A DNA stretch of 64,000 nucleotides, taken from the NCBI GenBank assembly GCA_965237505.1, contig CBDEFR010000002.1, positions 124,001 through 188,000 on the forward strand, read 5' to 3'. Origin of the DNA: NVTR01 sp965237505. GTDB lineage: Bacteria; Pseudomonadota; Alphaproteobacteria; Rhodobacterales; Rhodobacteraceae. The notes under the pieces are model-generated. The model saw only the letters and a list, made by a program, of their open reading frames with translations. It had not been told where the DNA came from and searched no databases. This document shows, one piece after another, positions 35,623 through 45,159 of the stretch. Numbering within the stretch: position 1 is the stretch's first letter; each line of letters starts with the position of its first letter. The position numbers and the translations under genes are program-made.

Positions 35623-36267
35623 ATGATCACGGTTTACGGACGCGCGACGTCCAGCAATGTGCAGGCGGTTTTGTGGGGCTTGGCCGAGCTTAAACTGGCC
35701 TTTGAGCGGCTGGATTACGGCCATGTCTATGGCGGCCTGGACAGCCCGGAATTCCGCGCACTGACGCCGCACGGACTGGTGCCGGTATTGCGCGACGGCG
35801 ATGTGGTGATCTGGGAGAGCTGCGCGATCCTGCGTTATCTGGGCGCACGGTATGGCGCCGCGCCGTTCTGGCCGGCTGATGCGGCCACGCGCGCCGGTGT
35901 GGACATGTGGGCCGAGTGGGGCAAGACCTCGTTCTGTGCGGCGTTCACCAAACCGATTTTCTGGCTGCGGGTGCGCACCGCGGCGAAGGACCGCGATGAA
36001 GCGGCGCTGCGCGAGGGTCTGGCGGTCTTTGACGGACGCCTGGCGATATTGCAGGCGCAGCTTGGGGGCCGCAGATTCGTGACGGGCGATGATTTCACGC
36101 TCGCCGATATTGTCGTTGGCCATGTGCTGTACCGGTATTTTGACATGGCGATCCAGCGGCAGGACCGGCCACTGATTTATGAATATTATGAACGCCTTCG
36201 CGCTCGACCTGCGTTTCGTGAGCATGTCATGGTGTCGTATGCGCCGCTTCGGGTCGAGGGCGCCTGA
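35623..36267 (+). CDS. Glutathione S-transferase family protein in bet cluster
   Basis: A 214-residue soluble GST. The thioredoxin-like N domain shows TVYGRATSSNVQAVLWGLAE and the substrate-binding turn GLVPVLRDGDVVIWESCAIL, with cis-Pro at VPVL and the ES glutathione-binding pair. The helical C domain contains the conserved Asp in DDFTLADIVVGHVLYRY. Its stop overlaps the betA start by one base (TGATG). A gst is often found in bet clusters of roseobacters; its role in choline use is not established. Confidence 0.88.
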   Translation: MITVYGRATSSNVQAVLWGLAELKLAFERLDYGHVYGGLDSPEFRALTPHGLVPVLRDGDVVIWESCAILRYLGARYGAAPFWPADAATRAGVDMWAEWGKTSFCAAFTKPIFWLRVRTAAKDRDEAALREGLAVFDGRLAILQAQLGGRRFVTGDDFTLADIVVGHVLYRYFDMAIQRQDRPLIYEYYERLRARPAFREHVMVSYAPLRVEGA

Positions 36268-37928
36268 TGGAGGCGGATTTTATCATCATCGGGTCCGGCT
36301 CGGCTGGCTGCGCGCTGGCCTACCGGTTGAGCGAGGACGGCAGGAATTCGGTACTGGTGCTGGAATACGGCGGCAGTGACGCGGGGCCGTTCATTCAAAT
36401 GCCCGCAGCACTTTCATATCCGATGAACATGGCGATGTATGACTGGCGCTTCACCACCGAGCCGGAGCCTCATCTTAACATGCGATCCTTCGCGTGTCCG
36501 CGCGGAAAAGTGGTCGGCGGGTCTTCTTCGATTAACGGCATGGTCTATGTGCGCGGTCACGGGCGCGACTTTGACCAGTGGGCGGCGAGCGGTGCCGCGG
36601 GTTGGGGCTATGCAGATGTGCTGCCGTATTTCAAGCGGATGGAAAGCTGGGACAGTGGCGGCCACGGCGGCGACCCGGCCTGGCGCGGCTGCGCCGGGCC
36701 GCTGCACGTGACACGCGGCGCGCGTGCCAACCCGCTGCATCAGGCCTTCGTCGAGGCCGCGGTGCAAGCCGGGTTTGAGCGGACCGGCGATTACAACGGT
36801 GAAAAGCAAGAAGGTTTCGGCCCGGCGGATGCGACGATCTATAAGGGGCGGCGCTGGTCTGCGGCCAACGCCTATCTGCGGCCCGCTCTGCGGCGCGCCA
36901 ACGTCGGTTTGGTGCGGTGTTTTGCGCGCCGGGTGGCCATCAAAGAGGGCCGCGCGGTTGCGGTCGAAGTTGATCGCAAGGGCAGGCGCGACATCATTCA
37001 TGCCCGGCGCGAGGTGGTGGTGGCGGCGTCGACGATCAATTCACCGAAGCTCCTGATGTTGTCCGGCATCGGCCCGGCTGCGCATCTGAGCGAGCACGGG
37101 ATCGCAATTGTCGCGGACCGCCCTGGCGTCGGGGCCTATTTGCAGGACCATCTGGAGGTCTACATCCAACAGGCCAGTCTCCTGCCGATCACGCTGTACA
37201 AACACTGGAACCTGTTTGGCAAAGGCTGGTCCGGGTTGCGCTGGCTGCTGAACCGGACCGGGCTTGGCGCATCGAACCATTTTGAAAGTGCCGGTTTCAT
37301 CCGGTCGCGCGCCGACATCGAGTATCCCGACATTCAGTTTCATTTTCTGCCGATTGCGGTGCGCTATGACGGTAAAGTGGCCGCCGAGGGACACGGGTAT
37401 CAGGCCCATGTCGGGCCAATGCGGTCTGCCTCACGCGGGTCGGTCACGCTGAAAAGCGGCGATCCGCAGGCCCAGCCGGTGATCCGTTTCAACTATATGT
37501 CTCAGGCACAGGACTGGATCGATTTTCGGCACGCAGTGCGCGTTGGGCGCGAGATTCTGGGCCAGCCTGCATTCACGCCCTATCGCGGCCGCGAAATCCA
37601 GCCCGGTGAGCATGTTCAGAGCGACGGCGAGATCGACGACTTTTTGCGTGCGCATATTGAAAGCGCATTTCATCCCTGCGGGACCTGCCGGATGGGAGAT
37701 GCGTCCGACAGCGCGAGTGTGGTGGACCGGCAGGGGCGCGTTATTGGCGTTGACGGCCTCAGGGTGGCGGATTCGTCGATCTTTCCGCGCATCACAAATG
37801 GCAACCTGAACGCTCCCTCGATCATGGTTGGTGAAAAAATCGCCGATCATATTCTTGGCAAAGACCCACTTGCGCCTGAAAACGCGCAAGTCTGGATCAA
37901 CCCCAGATGGGAGGTTTCGGATCGGTGA
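36267..37928 (+). CDS. betA: Choline dehydrogenase (GMC oxidoreductase)
   Basis: BetA oxidises choline to betaine aldehyde at the membrane. The 553-residue GMC enzyme has the FAD-binding IIIGSGSAGCALAYRLSED at residues 6-25, the GMC signature RGKVVGGSSSINGMVYVRGH and the catalytic His in AFHPCGTCRMGD. It is translationally coupled to gst. A betB gene for the next step is not adjacent; the next gene is on the opposite strand. With betI lost, expression of betC-gst-betA may be unregulated. Confidence 0.93.
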   Translation: MEADFIIIGSGSAGCALAYRLSEDGRNSVLVLEYGGSDAGPFIQMPAALSYPMNMAMYDWRFTTEPEPHLNMRSFACPRGKVVGGSSSINGMVYVRGHGRDFDQWAASGAAGWGYADVLPYFKRMESWDSGGHGGDPAWRGCAGPLHVTRGARANPLHQAFVEAAVQAGFERTGDYNGEKQEGFGPADATIYKGRRWSAANAYLRPALRRANVGLVRCFARRVAIKEGRAVAVEVDRKGRRDIIHARREVVVAASTINSPKLLMLSGIGPAAHLSEHGIAIVADRPGVGAYLQDHLEVYIQQASLLPITLYKHWNLFGKGWSGLRWLLNRTGLGASNHFESAGFIRSRADIEYPDIQFHFLPIAVRYDGKVAAEGHGYQAHVGPMRSASRGSVTLKSGDPQAQPVIRFNYMSQAQDWIDFRHAVRVGREILGQPAFTPYRGREIQPGEHVQSDGEIDDFLRAHIESAFHPCGTCRMGDASDSASVVDRQGRVIGVDGLRVADSSIFPRITNGNLNAPSIMVGEKIADHILGKDPLAPENAQVWINPRWEVSDR

Positions 37929-37958
37929 ATAATGTTAATGCATCCTTTGGCCCGCCGG

Positions 37959-38780
37959 TCAGTATCGCAGCTCGGCCAGCAGACCGTAGTGGTCGCTTGG
38001 CCAGACGCCCTTGACCGGCTTGTTGCCGGTGATCCGGCACTCAACGATGTGGCCGACGCCGCGTGGCCCGGGCCAACCGGCAAATATATAGTCGATCCGG
38101 CGGCTGGGTTCCAAAACTTCAGCCGCAAACGGGTTGGCATTGTCCCAAGTATATCCGGGACCATCGGCACCCGCGAACGCCCAGGCATCGTGAAACACCA
38201 TACCCTCCACCGGGCAGGTGGTCTGGCCGGTCATTATGCGGATTTCGGTCGATTGCGGGTCGGCATTAAAGTCGCCGCAGACAACCGGCGGGTATTTGCA
38301 CGTGTGGTTTTTCTGCACGAATCGCGCAATGTCGGCGACTTGCCATTGGCGAATGTGGCTGTGTTGCTGTTTCCAACTGAGATGGGTGCAGAAAACCGGC
38401 AACCGGCCGCGCGGGCCGTCAATATCGGCGAAGATCGCGATGCGATTTTCTTCGATGCCGGTCTGGTCATAGAGCCTGGTCATCTGGTGCCGCACAATCG
38501 GCCAGCGCGACAGGATCGCGTCGCCCAGGAGTAATCCTTTTTGCTCCATTCCGGTGCCGTAGACATGATGATAACCGAGGTCAGCAGCAAGGATGGCGGC
38601 GTAATTGCTGCTGGCATCGCTCCAGACTTCCTGCAGGGCGATAATATCGGCATCCAACGCCGACAGGGTGTCGGCAATGGCTGGCGCGCGTTCTTGCCAG
38701 GCGCCATGGCGCCACCAGATATTCCAGGTCAGGACACGCAGGCCGGTTTCAATAAGGCCGTCCTGGGGTTGCTTGGTCAT
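37959..38780 (-). CDS. Endonuclease/exonuclease/phosphatase family protein
   Basis: A 273-residue DNase I-like metal-dependent hydrolase. Motifs in order are VLTWNIWWRHGAW (Asn), DIIALQEVWSDA (Glu ligand), VFCTHLSW, VVCGDFNADPQSTEIR (Asp and Asn) and WPSDHYGLLAEL (terminal Asp-His). No signal peptide is evident. The substrate could be DNA, a phosphoinositide-like compound or another phosphodiester; sequence does not decide. It is convergent with betA. Confidence 0.88.
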   Translation of the reverse strand: MTKQPQDGLIETGLRVLTWNIWWRHGAWQERAPAIADTLSALDADIIALQEVWSDASSNYAAILAADLGYHHVYGTGMEQKGLLLGDAILSRWPIVRHQMTRLYDQTGIEENRIAIFADIDGPRGRLPVFCTHLSWKQQHSHIRQWQVADIARFVQKNHTCKYPPVVCGDFNADPQSTEIRIMTGQTTCPVEGMVFHDAWAFAGADGPGYTWDNANPFAAEVLEPSRRIDYIFAGWPGPRGVGHIVECRITGNKPVKGVWPSDHYGLLAELRY

Positions 38781-38975
38781 CGTCCTGCTCCGAGGTGAAT
38801 TGACGTCGTATCTGCCTGCCGCTCTTGGCCACTCTTTCCTGACTGCTCACCGGTTGCAATCGACATTTTTGCGGCACTTGTCGGCGGGCCGATTTTTCTG
38901 GCAATCAAACAGCCTCTGGGTATTTAGTCCTAGCTGGCGATGGTCGATCGCTTACTAAGAATGCAAGGATTCACA

Positions 38976-39089
38976 ATGACAAATTCGCCACGGCAGCGCC
39001 CGGGCCAGGCCGCAAACGCTGAGCTGGGCCGGGTGGCGGCTGAGCTACCCGAAACCATGCCTGCAGCGCTGTTTCAGGGTGTCGACTGA
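38976..39089 (+). CDS. Short ORF upstream of alpha/beta hydrolase
   Basis: A 37-codon frame, MTNSPRQRPGQAANAELGRV then AAELPETMPAALFQGVD, whose stop lies 1 bp before the hydrolase ATG (TGAGATG). The ending resembles the first helix of carboxymuconolactone decarboxylase-like proteins, but it is too short to assign. It could be a truncated gene or a leader peptide. No strong ribosome-binding site is seen. Confidence 0.25.
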   Translation: MTNSPRQRPGQAANAELGRVAAELPETMPAALFQGVD

Positions 39090-39090
39090 G

Positions 39091-40033
39091 ATGCCGGATT
39101 TTGCCCGCCTTATCGACGCGTAAATCTGGAAATTTATTCGCGAAACCGGACGGTGGTATCCACCCGATACGGTTGAAAAAACCGTTCAGGAACAGCGCGA
39201 TATCTATGATGCGATGTGTCGGGAGTTCTTTGCCGGTTATCCGCAAGGGGTGAGCGCCAACGACCGCAATGCGCACGGTGTTCCGGTGCGTCACTACCCC
39301 AACCCGGGCCAAGATGGCGGGCCGTTGGTGCTGTACTTTCACGGTGGCGGATATGTTGTCGGCGGGCTGGATAGCCACGATGATATCTGCGCTGAGATCT
39401 GTGCAGAATGCGGGTTTGACGTGGTGTCAGTTGACTACCGGCTGCCCCGAGCATCCGCACCCGGCGGCCTTTGATGACGCCATGACCGCCTGCGCATGGG
39501 CCCGCAAGAGGTTCGATGAACCGCTGATCCTGGTTGGCGACAGTGCCGGCGGCAACCTGGCGGCTGCGGTGGCGCACGCGGTGCGCGGCCAAGCGGAAAT
39601 TTTGGGCCAGGTGCTGAGCTATCCCGGCCTTGGCGGTGACCCTGACAACGGCTCCTACCGAGTAATGGCCGATGCGCCGATGCTGACTCTGGCCGATGTT
39701 CTGGGTTATTCCGGGTTGCGCAGCGGCGGTGTGCGGCACGACGGCGACGCCTCTTTCGCGCCGCTTTGGGACAGTGATTTTTCCGCGGCGCAGCCCACGG
39801 TCGCGATCTCGGCAGAATGTGATCCGCTTTGTGATGACGCCAGAGACTACGCACTGGCGATCAACGCGGCCGGCGGCGTTGCGGTTTGGATCAATGACAA
39901 AGGCCTTGTTCACGGCCATCTGCGCGCCCGCCACACGGTAACGCGCGCGCGTGCCAGTTTTGACCGGGTGCTGCGGGCGATCAGACTGATCGGATCAGGC
40001 GATGCCGTGACCCGCGCCAAGATCAAAGGATGA
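39091..40033 (+). pseudogene. Alpha/beta hydrolase (HSL/esterase type) with nonsense and frameshift mutations
   Basis: A hormone-sensitive-lipase-type esterase. The reading MPDFARLIDA is followed by TAA at 39121-39123, then continues in frame as IWKFIRETGRWYPPDTVEKT and the oxyanion motif VLYFHGGGYVVGGLD. At about 39445 CCCC replaces an expected CCCCC. After the slip come PEHPHPAAFDDAMTACAWA, the nucleophile motif LVGDSAGGNLAAAVAH and a late Asp/His region (GLVHGHLRARH). Both defects are needed to explain the two open pieces. It is probably inactive. A GC-rich motif follows 24 bp after the stop. Confidence 0.85.
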
Positions 40034-40056
40034 CCTGTTCACCTTCTTCTGTTGAT

Positions 40057-40075
40057 AAATACTTCCGCCGGAGGC
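40057..40075 (+). repeat. Short 3'-flanking motif, copy 2
   Basis: AAATACTTCCGCCGGAGGC follows the hydrolase stop by 24 bp and matches the motif after the sulfotransferase gene (12075-12093) in 16 of 19 positions, in the same orientation. Confidence 0.35.
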
Positions 40076-40228
40076 CTGTAAAAGGTTACCCAGGATCGCG
40101 CCGAATGGGCAGCTCTGTCATCGCAGTGCCGGGCAAAAGTCGATACCAAGGCCAAAAATGTCGCCCGACCTCTTTCGTGCGCGTAATTTTCAGGCATATT
40201 GGCTGGCATCACTAAGGGGGAGGTCCTG

Positions 40229-41908
40229 ATGGCTGCAAGCGTTAGATCCCGGAGCCAGAAACGCGATGTCAGCCTGCCCAAGGGGCGGCAGGTCGACGAG
40301 GCGAGCCTGGCTGATGTGGCCAAGCTGCTCGGCGATCTGCCGCGCATACCGGACATGTTGATCGAAGCGCTGCATCTGGTTCAGGACGGCGTCGGCTGTT
40401 TGCATGTGCGCCATCTGGCGGCGTTGGCCGAGCAATTTCGCCTGTCTCAGGTCGAAGTCTACGAGGTGGCCAGTTTCTACCATCACTTTGACATCATCAA
40501 AGAGGGCGAGGATGCGCCGGCGCCGGTCACGATCCGGGTTTGCGACGGGCTGTCCTGCGCGATGGCCGGGGCAAACGGTCTGATCGCTGCGCTGCGCGAC
40601 GCCCATGACCCGGCACGGGTGCGCATTCAGCCGGTGCCCTGCATTGGACGCTGTGATACTGCCCCGGCGGCACAGGTCGGCAAGCGGGCGGTGAATCACG
40701 CCAATGTGGCGCGCCTGACGCAGGCGGTCGATGGGTCGCTGGATGCGGAAATTCCGGCCTATGAAAGGCTGGATGGCTACTGTGACGGCGGCGGCTATTC
40801 GGTTCATGCGCGGGTTCTGGCCGGCGAGATCACCCCTGAGGATGCCATCGCCACGATGTCTGAGGCTGATCTGCGCGGGCTTGGCGGGGCGGGGTTTCCG
40901 GCGGGGCGCAAATGGGGCTTTGTGCGCGCATACGCTGCCCCGCGCCTGATGACGATCAACGGTGACGAGGGCGAGCCGGGCACCTTCAAGGACCGCTGGT
41001 GGCTGGAAACCAGGCCGCACACGATGCTGGAAGGCGCGCTGATCGCGGCGCATCTGGTCGGCTGCGAGCGAATATACCTGTATATGCGCGACGAATATCC
41101 GGCGGTGCTGGAAATTCTGCGCCGCGAGATTGCGGCACTTGAGGCTGCCGATCTGCTCAGCACCCCGATCGAGCTGCGCCGCGGTGCCGGGGCTTATATC
41201 TGCGGCGAGGAAAGCGCGATGCTGGAAAGCATCGAAGGCAAGCGCGGGTTGCCGCGGCACCGCCCGCCCTACATTGCCGAGGTCGGGCTGTTCGGCCGCC
41301 CAACGCTCAACCACAACGTCGAAACCCTGGCCTGGGTGCCGGATATTCTGGCCAATGGCGCCAAGTGGTTCGCCGATCAGGGGTGGGACGAAAAGCACAC
41401 CGGCGTGCGGTCTTATTCGGTGTCCGGCCGCGTCAAGGAGCCGGGCGTCAAGGTCGCGCCCGCCGGGATTCCGTTAAACCGTCTGATCGAGGATTATTGC
41501 GGCGGTATGGCCGAGGGCCATGAATTCAAGGCTTTTTTCCCCGGCGGCGCTTCGGGCGGCATCTTCCCGGCCGCGATGGCCGACAGCCACCTGGATTTCG
41601 GCGTGTTCGAACCGCATGGCGGCTTTATCGGCAGCCACGCGGTGGTGATCCTGTCGGATCAGGACAGCATTCGCGACGCAGCACTGAACACGATGGAATT
41701 TTTCGAACACGAAAGCTGCGGCCAGTGCACGCCGTGCCGGGCTGGGACCGACAAGATGGTGCGCATTCTCAAGACCACGGCCCCGGATCAGCCGCTGATG
41801 CGCGACCTGATGACGGTGATGGCCGACAGTTCGATCTGCGGGCTGGGCCAGGCGGCGGGCAATTGCATCGCCCATCTGATCAAGTATTTCCCCGAGGAGC
41901 TGGCATGA
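40229..41908 (+). CDS. NAD-linked formate dehydrogenase, fused gamma-beta (NuoE-NuoF-like) subunit
   Basis: A 559-residue fusion. The N-terminal NuoE-like part has the [2Fe-2S] cysteines in CDGLSC and CIGRC. The NuoF-like part binds FMN and NAD (GLGGAGFPAGRKW, NGDEGEPGTFKDR, GAGAYICGEESAMLESIEGK) and has the [4Fe-4S] motif ESCGQCTPCRAG with a later Cys in SSICGLG. This is the diaphorase of a soluble, molybdenum-containing formate dehydrogenase. ATG 40229 is chosen because GGGGAGG lies 6 nt upstream. It overlaps the alpha-subunit gene by ATGA. Confidence 0.92.
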   Translation: MAASVRSRSQKRDVSLPKGRQVDEASLADVAKLLGDLPRIPDMLIEALHLVQDGVGCLHVRHLAALAEQFRLSQVEVYEVASFYHHFDIIKEGEDAPAPVTIRVCDGLSCAMAGANGLIAALRDAHDPARVRIQPVPCIGRCDTAPAAQVGKRAVNHANVARLTQAVDGSLDAEIPAYERLDGYCDGGGYSVHARVLAGEITPEDAIATMSEADLRGLGGAGFPAGRKWGFVRAYAAPRLMTINGDEGEPGTFKDRWWLETRPHTMLEGALIAAHLVGCERIYLYMRDEYPAVLEILRREIAALEAADLLSTPIELRRGAGAYICGEESAMLESIEGKRGLPRHRPPYIAEVGLFGRPTLNHNVETLAWVPDILANGAKWFADQGWDEKHTGVRSYSVSGRVKEPGVKVAPAGIPLNRLIEDYCGGMAEGHEFKAFFPGGASGGIFPAAMADSHLDFGVFEPHGGFIGSHAVVILSDQDSIRDAALNTMEFFEHESCGQCTPCRAGTDKMVRILKTTAPDQPLMRDLMTVMADSSICGLGQAAGNCIAHLIKYFPEELA

Positions 41909-44703
41909 GCGACCAGATCACATTCACGCTGGATGGCGCAGAGGTTACCGCCAGCCCCGGTGAAACCATCTGGCAGGTGGCCAAGCGGCAGGGCACCATG
42001 ATCCCGCATCTGTGCTTCAAAGACGACCCGGAATACCGCGCTGACGGCAATTGCCGGGCCTGTATGGTCGAGGTCGAAGGCGAGCGAGTGCTGGCTGCGT
42101 CCTGTGTGCGGCTGGCGGCTGCGGGGATGCGCGTCACCATCGGCGGTGAGCGGGTCGACACCAACCGCCGTCTGGTGTTTGACCTGTTGGCATCCGACAT
42201 GCCTGCGCGCGAGCAAAGCCCGGACCCGGAAGCACATTTCTGGGCGCAGGCCGCACTTGCCGGACTGCAGGGCGCGCATTTCCCGCCCGGTCGCCCCGGC
42301 TCCGGCGGGGATATTCCGCTGAGCAGTATTTTTCGCGATGCCAGTCATCCGTCGATCGCGGTCAATCTGGATGCCTGCATTTCCTGCACCTTGTGCGAAC
42401 GCGCCTGCCGCGAGGTGCAGGTCAACGATGTGATCGGCATGGGCGCGCGCGGCATGGCCGCTTACCCGGTCTTTGACATGGCTGATCCAATGGGTCTTTC
42501 CACCTGCGTGACCTGTGGTGAATGCGTGCAGGCTTGCCCGACAGGCGCGTTGATGGAAAAGACTTTGCTGAACGGCGACGCCACCCAGCGCGAAGTCTAC
42601 GCCGACAAGGTGGTCAATTCGGTCTGCCCGTTCTGCGGCGTCGGCTGCCAGACCGAAATATCAGTGAAGGACAACACGATCATCAAGGTCGACGGCCGCC
42701 CCGGCCCCGCGAATCGCGGCAAGCTGTGCGTCAAGGGCCGGTTTGGCTTTGACTATGTGCTGAACAGGGACCGGCTGACCAAGCCGCTGATCCGGCGTGA
42801 TGATGCACCCAAACGCGGTGACATCCGGGTTACCGCGGCCAACATGATGGATGTGTTCCAGGAAGCGACCTGGGACGAGGCGATGGAGGCCGCTGCCGAC
42901 GGGTTCAACGCGATCCTCGGCTCGGACGGCGGGCGGGCGCTGTGCGGCTTTGGTTCGGCCAAGGGGTCGAACGAAGAAGCTTATTTATTCCAAAAACTTA
43001 TCCGCCAAGGCTTTGGCACCAACAACGTCGATCACTGCACCCGGCTGTGCCATGCCTCCAGCGTTGCGGCGCTGCTGGAAGGCGTCGGATCGGGTGCCGT
43101 GTCGGCGCCGTTCACCGATGCAGATGCCAGCGACTGCATCATGATCATCGGCGCCCGGCCCGAACAGAACCACCCGGTTGCGGCGACCTATTTCAAACAA
43201 GCGGCGAAACGCGGCGTGAAGCTGATCGTGATTGACGCGCGCGGCCAGCGCCTGATGCGGCACGCCAGCCACCCGGTGGTGCTGAGCGCGGGGCGCGATG
43301 TGGCGTTGCTGAATGCGATGATGAACGTGATCATCGAAGAGCGCCTATATGACGAGCAATACATTCAGGCCAATGTCGATGGCTTTGAGGCGTTGCGCGA
43401 AAAGATGCGCGATTTTACCCCCGAGGCGATGGCCGAGGTCACCGGCGTTACCGCCGACACGGTGCGCGAGATTGCCCGGATTTATGCGACCAGCGAGCGC
43501 TCGATCATTTTCTGGGGCATGGGGATTTCGCAACATGTGCATGGCACCGACAATTCGCGCTGCCTGATCGCTTTGTCGCTGATCACCGGGCAGATCGGGC
43601 GCGCGGGCACCGGGCTGCACCCGCTGCGTGGCCAAAATAATGTCCAGGGCGCCTCTGACGCGGGCCTGATCCCGATGTTTTTCCCCGATTACCTGTCGGT
43701 GGAATCGGCTGATATCCGGGGCAAATACGAAGACGCCTGGGGCCGCAGCCTTGACCCAGCGCGCGGTCTGACCGTGGTCGAGATCATTCACGCGATTCAC
43801 GACGGCGAGATCAAGGGCATGTATATCATGGGCGAAAATCCGGCGATGTCGGACCCGGATCAGACCCATGCACGCGCGGCATTGGCCAAGCTGGAGCATC
43901 TGGTCGTGCAGGACATTTTCCTGACCGAAACCGCCTGGCACGCCGATGTCATCCTGCCCGCATCCAGCCAGGCCGAAAAGACCGGCACCTACACTAATTC
44001 AAACCGTCAGGTGCAGATCGGCCGACCCGCGATCGACCCGCCGGGCGAGGCGCGGCAAGACTTGGAACTGATCATGGACCTGGCGAACCGTGTCGGGCTG
44101 GACTGGAATTACAAAGACATTTCAGAAGTTTACACAGAGATGGCTGCGATGATGCCGTCGCTCGACAATATCTCGTGGGATCGCATCGTTGCCGAAGGTG
44201 TGGTCACGTATCCGGCCAAAGCCGCCGACCTGCCGGGCGAAGAGGTGATTTTCTGCGACGGATTTCCAACCGAGAGCGGGCGCGCAACGATTGTGCCCGC
44301 CGATCTGTTGCCGCCGGATGAACTGCCGGACGACGATTATCCTTATGTTTTGAGCACCGGGCGTTTGCTGGAGCATTGGCACACCGGGGCGATGACGCGC
44401 ACATCGCCGGCACTTAACGCACAGGAACCCCAAGCCGTGGTGGCGATGCACCCGCGCGATATTGGCGAGATGGGATTTGAGCGCGGGCAGATGGTGACCG
44501 TGGAAACCCGGCGCGGGGCGATAACTTTGACGCTGCGGGCGGACCGGGATGTGAGCCAGGGCATGTTGTTCATGCCGTTTTGTTTTGCCGAGGCTCCGGC
44601 GAACGTGCTGACTAATCCTCAGCTTGATCCGATCGGAAAGATCCCGGAGTTTAAGTTTTCTGCCGCTCGGATCAGACCCGTCGGCGCTGTGGCAGCAGAA
44701 TAG
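41905..44703 (+). CDS. fdsA: NAD-linked formate dehydrogenase alpha (molybdenum) subunit
   Basis: A 932-residue catalytic subunit. The N-terminal [2Fe-2S] domain has HLCFKDDPEYRADGNCRACM. A two-cluster ferredoxin domain follows (CISCTLCERACREVQ and CVTCGECVQACPTGAL), then the [4Fe-4S] motif CPFCGVGCQTE. The bis-MGD domain has the active-site Cys in NNVDHCTRLCHASS, where selenocysteine occurs in some relatives. It oxidises formate to CO2 and passes electrons to the fused FMN/NAD subunit. No fdhD, fdsC or fdsD is adjacent, so maturation genes must be elsewhere. Confidence 0.94.
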   Translation: MSDQITFTLDGAEVTASPGETIWQVAKRQGTMIPHLCFKDDPEYRADGNCRACMVEVEGERVLAASCVRLAAAGMRVTIGGERVDTNRRLVFDLLASDMPAREQSPDPEAHFWAQAALAGLQGAHFPPGRPGSGGDIPLSSIFRDASHPSIAVNLDACISCTLCERACREVQVNDVIGMGARGMAAYPVFDMADPMGLSTCVTCGECVQACPTGALMEKTLLNGDATQREVYADKVVNSVCPFCGVGCQTEISVKDNTIIKVDGRPGPANRGKLCVKGRFGFDYVLNRDRLTKPLIRRDDAPKRGDIRVTAANMMDVFQEATWDEAMEAAADGFNAILGSDGGRALCGFGSAKGSNEEAYLFQKLIRQGFGTNNVDHCTRLCHASSVAALLEGVGSGAVSAPFTDADASDCIMIIGARPEQNHPVAATYFKQAAKRGVKLIVIDARGQRLMRHASHPVVLSAGRDVALLNAMMNVIIEERLYDEQYIQANVDGFEALREKMRDFTPEAMAEVTGVTADTVREIARIYATSERSIIFWGMGISQHVHGTDNSRCLIALSLITGQIGRAGTGLHPLRGQNNVQGASDAGLIPMFFPDYLSVESADIRGKYEDAWGRSLDPARGLTVVEIIHAIHDGEIKGMYIMGENPAMSDPDQTHARAALAKLEHLVVQDIFLTETAWHADVILPASSQAEKTGTYTNSNRQVQIGRPAIDPPGEARQDLELIMDLANRVGLDWNYKDISEVYTEMAAMMPSLDNISWDRIVAEGVVTYPAKAADLPGEEVIFCDGFPTESGRATIVPADLLPPDELPDDDYPYVLSTGRLLEHWHTGAMTRTSPALNAQEPQAVVAMHPRDIGEMGFERGQMVTVETRRGAITLTLRADRDVSQGMLFMPFCFAEAPANVLTNPQLDPIGKIPEFKFSAARIRPVGAVAAE

Positions 44704-44706
44704 GGC

Positions 44707-44850
44707 TTAGGTGTCTTTGCCGGTATTCACCAGCCAGCCACCCGGACCAGCGATTGAATTGGGCAAGGACATGATCATGGCTTCGCGGATCGCGACGCAG
44801 GTCATGGCGGCCAGGATCAGTTGATCGAATGTGATGGCGGTGAATTCCAT
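44707..44850 (-). CDS. Small membrane-type protein convergent with fdsA
   Basis: A 47-residue frame, MEFTAITFDQLILAAMTCVA then IREAMIMSLPNSIAGPGGWL, VNTGKDT. The centre is hydrophobic enough for one membrane helix. The ATG is preceded by GAGGA 9 nt upstream. It ends 3 bp from the fdsA stop on the other strand. No family is recognised. Another small hydrophobic protein (29114) has a similar GCACCCTAATTT sequence upstream. Confidence 0.45.
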   Translation of the reverse strand: MEFTAITFDQLILAAMTCVAIREAMIMSLPNSIAGPGGWLVNTGKDT

Positions 44851-45159
44851 TTGGCAGTTCCTCGGGTCGGGTTCGTTCTTGTTGCATCGGTTTTCCCAAT
44901 GTTTCAGGGCACAAACGTGGCTTTCGCTCTTCTGGCGGTGTTGTAGATTTGCACCGTGGCATATTTGCACACGGCGCGCTGCACCCTAATTTAAGATTTT
45001 GATTTCATAGGTAAAAATTTGGCGTTTTGACGCCACGGCGACACCCGCGTTAACCAAGAATTCTGCATCCCTTGGTCTGAAAATTCGACCGGCGGGCAGA
45101 ATTATCCGCCCACATTCCTGCCCCATTTCGCACGATTTCATTCCGGCGGCGGTCTGCGG

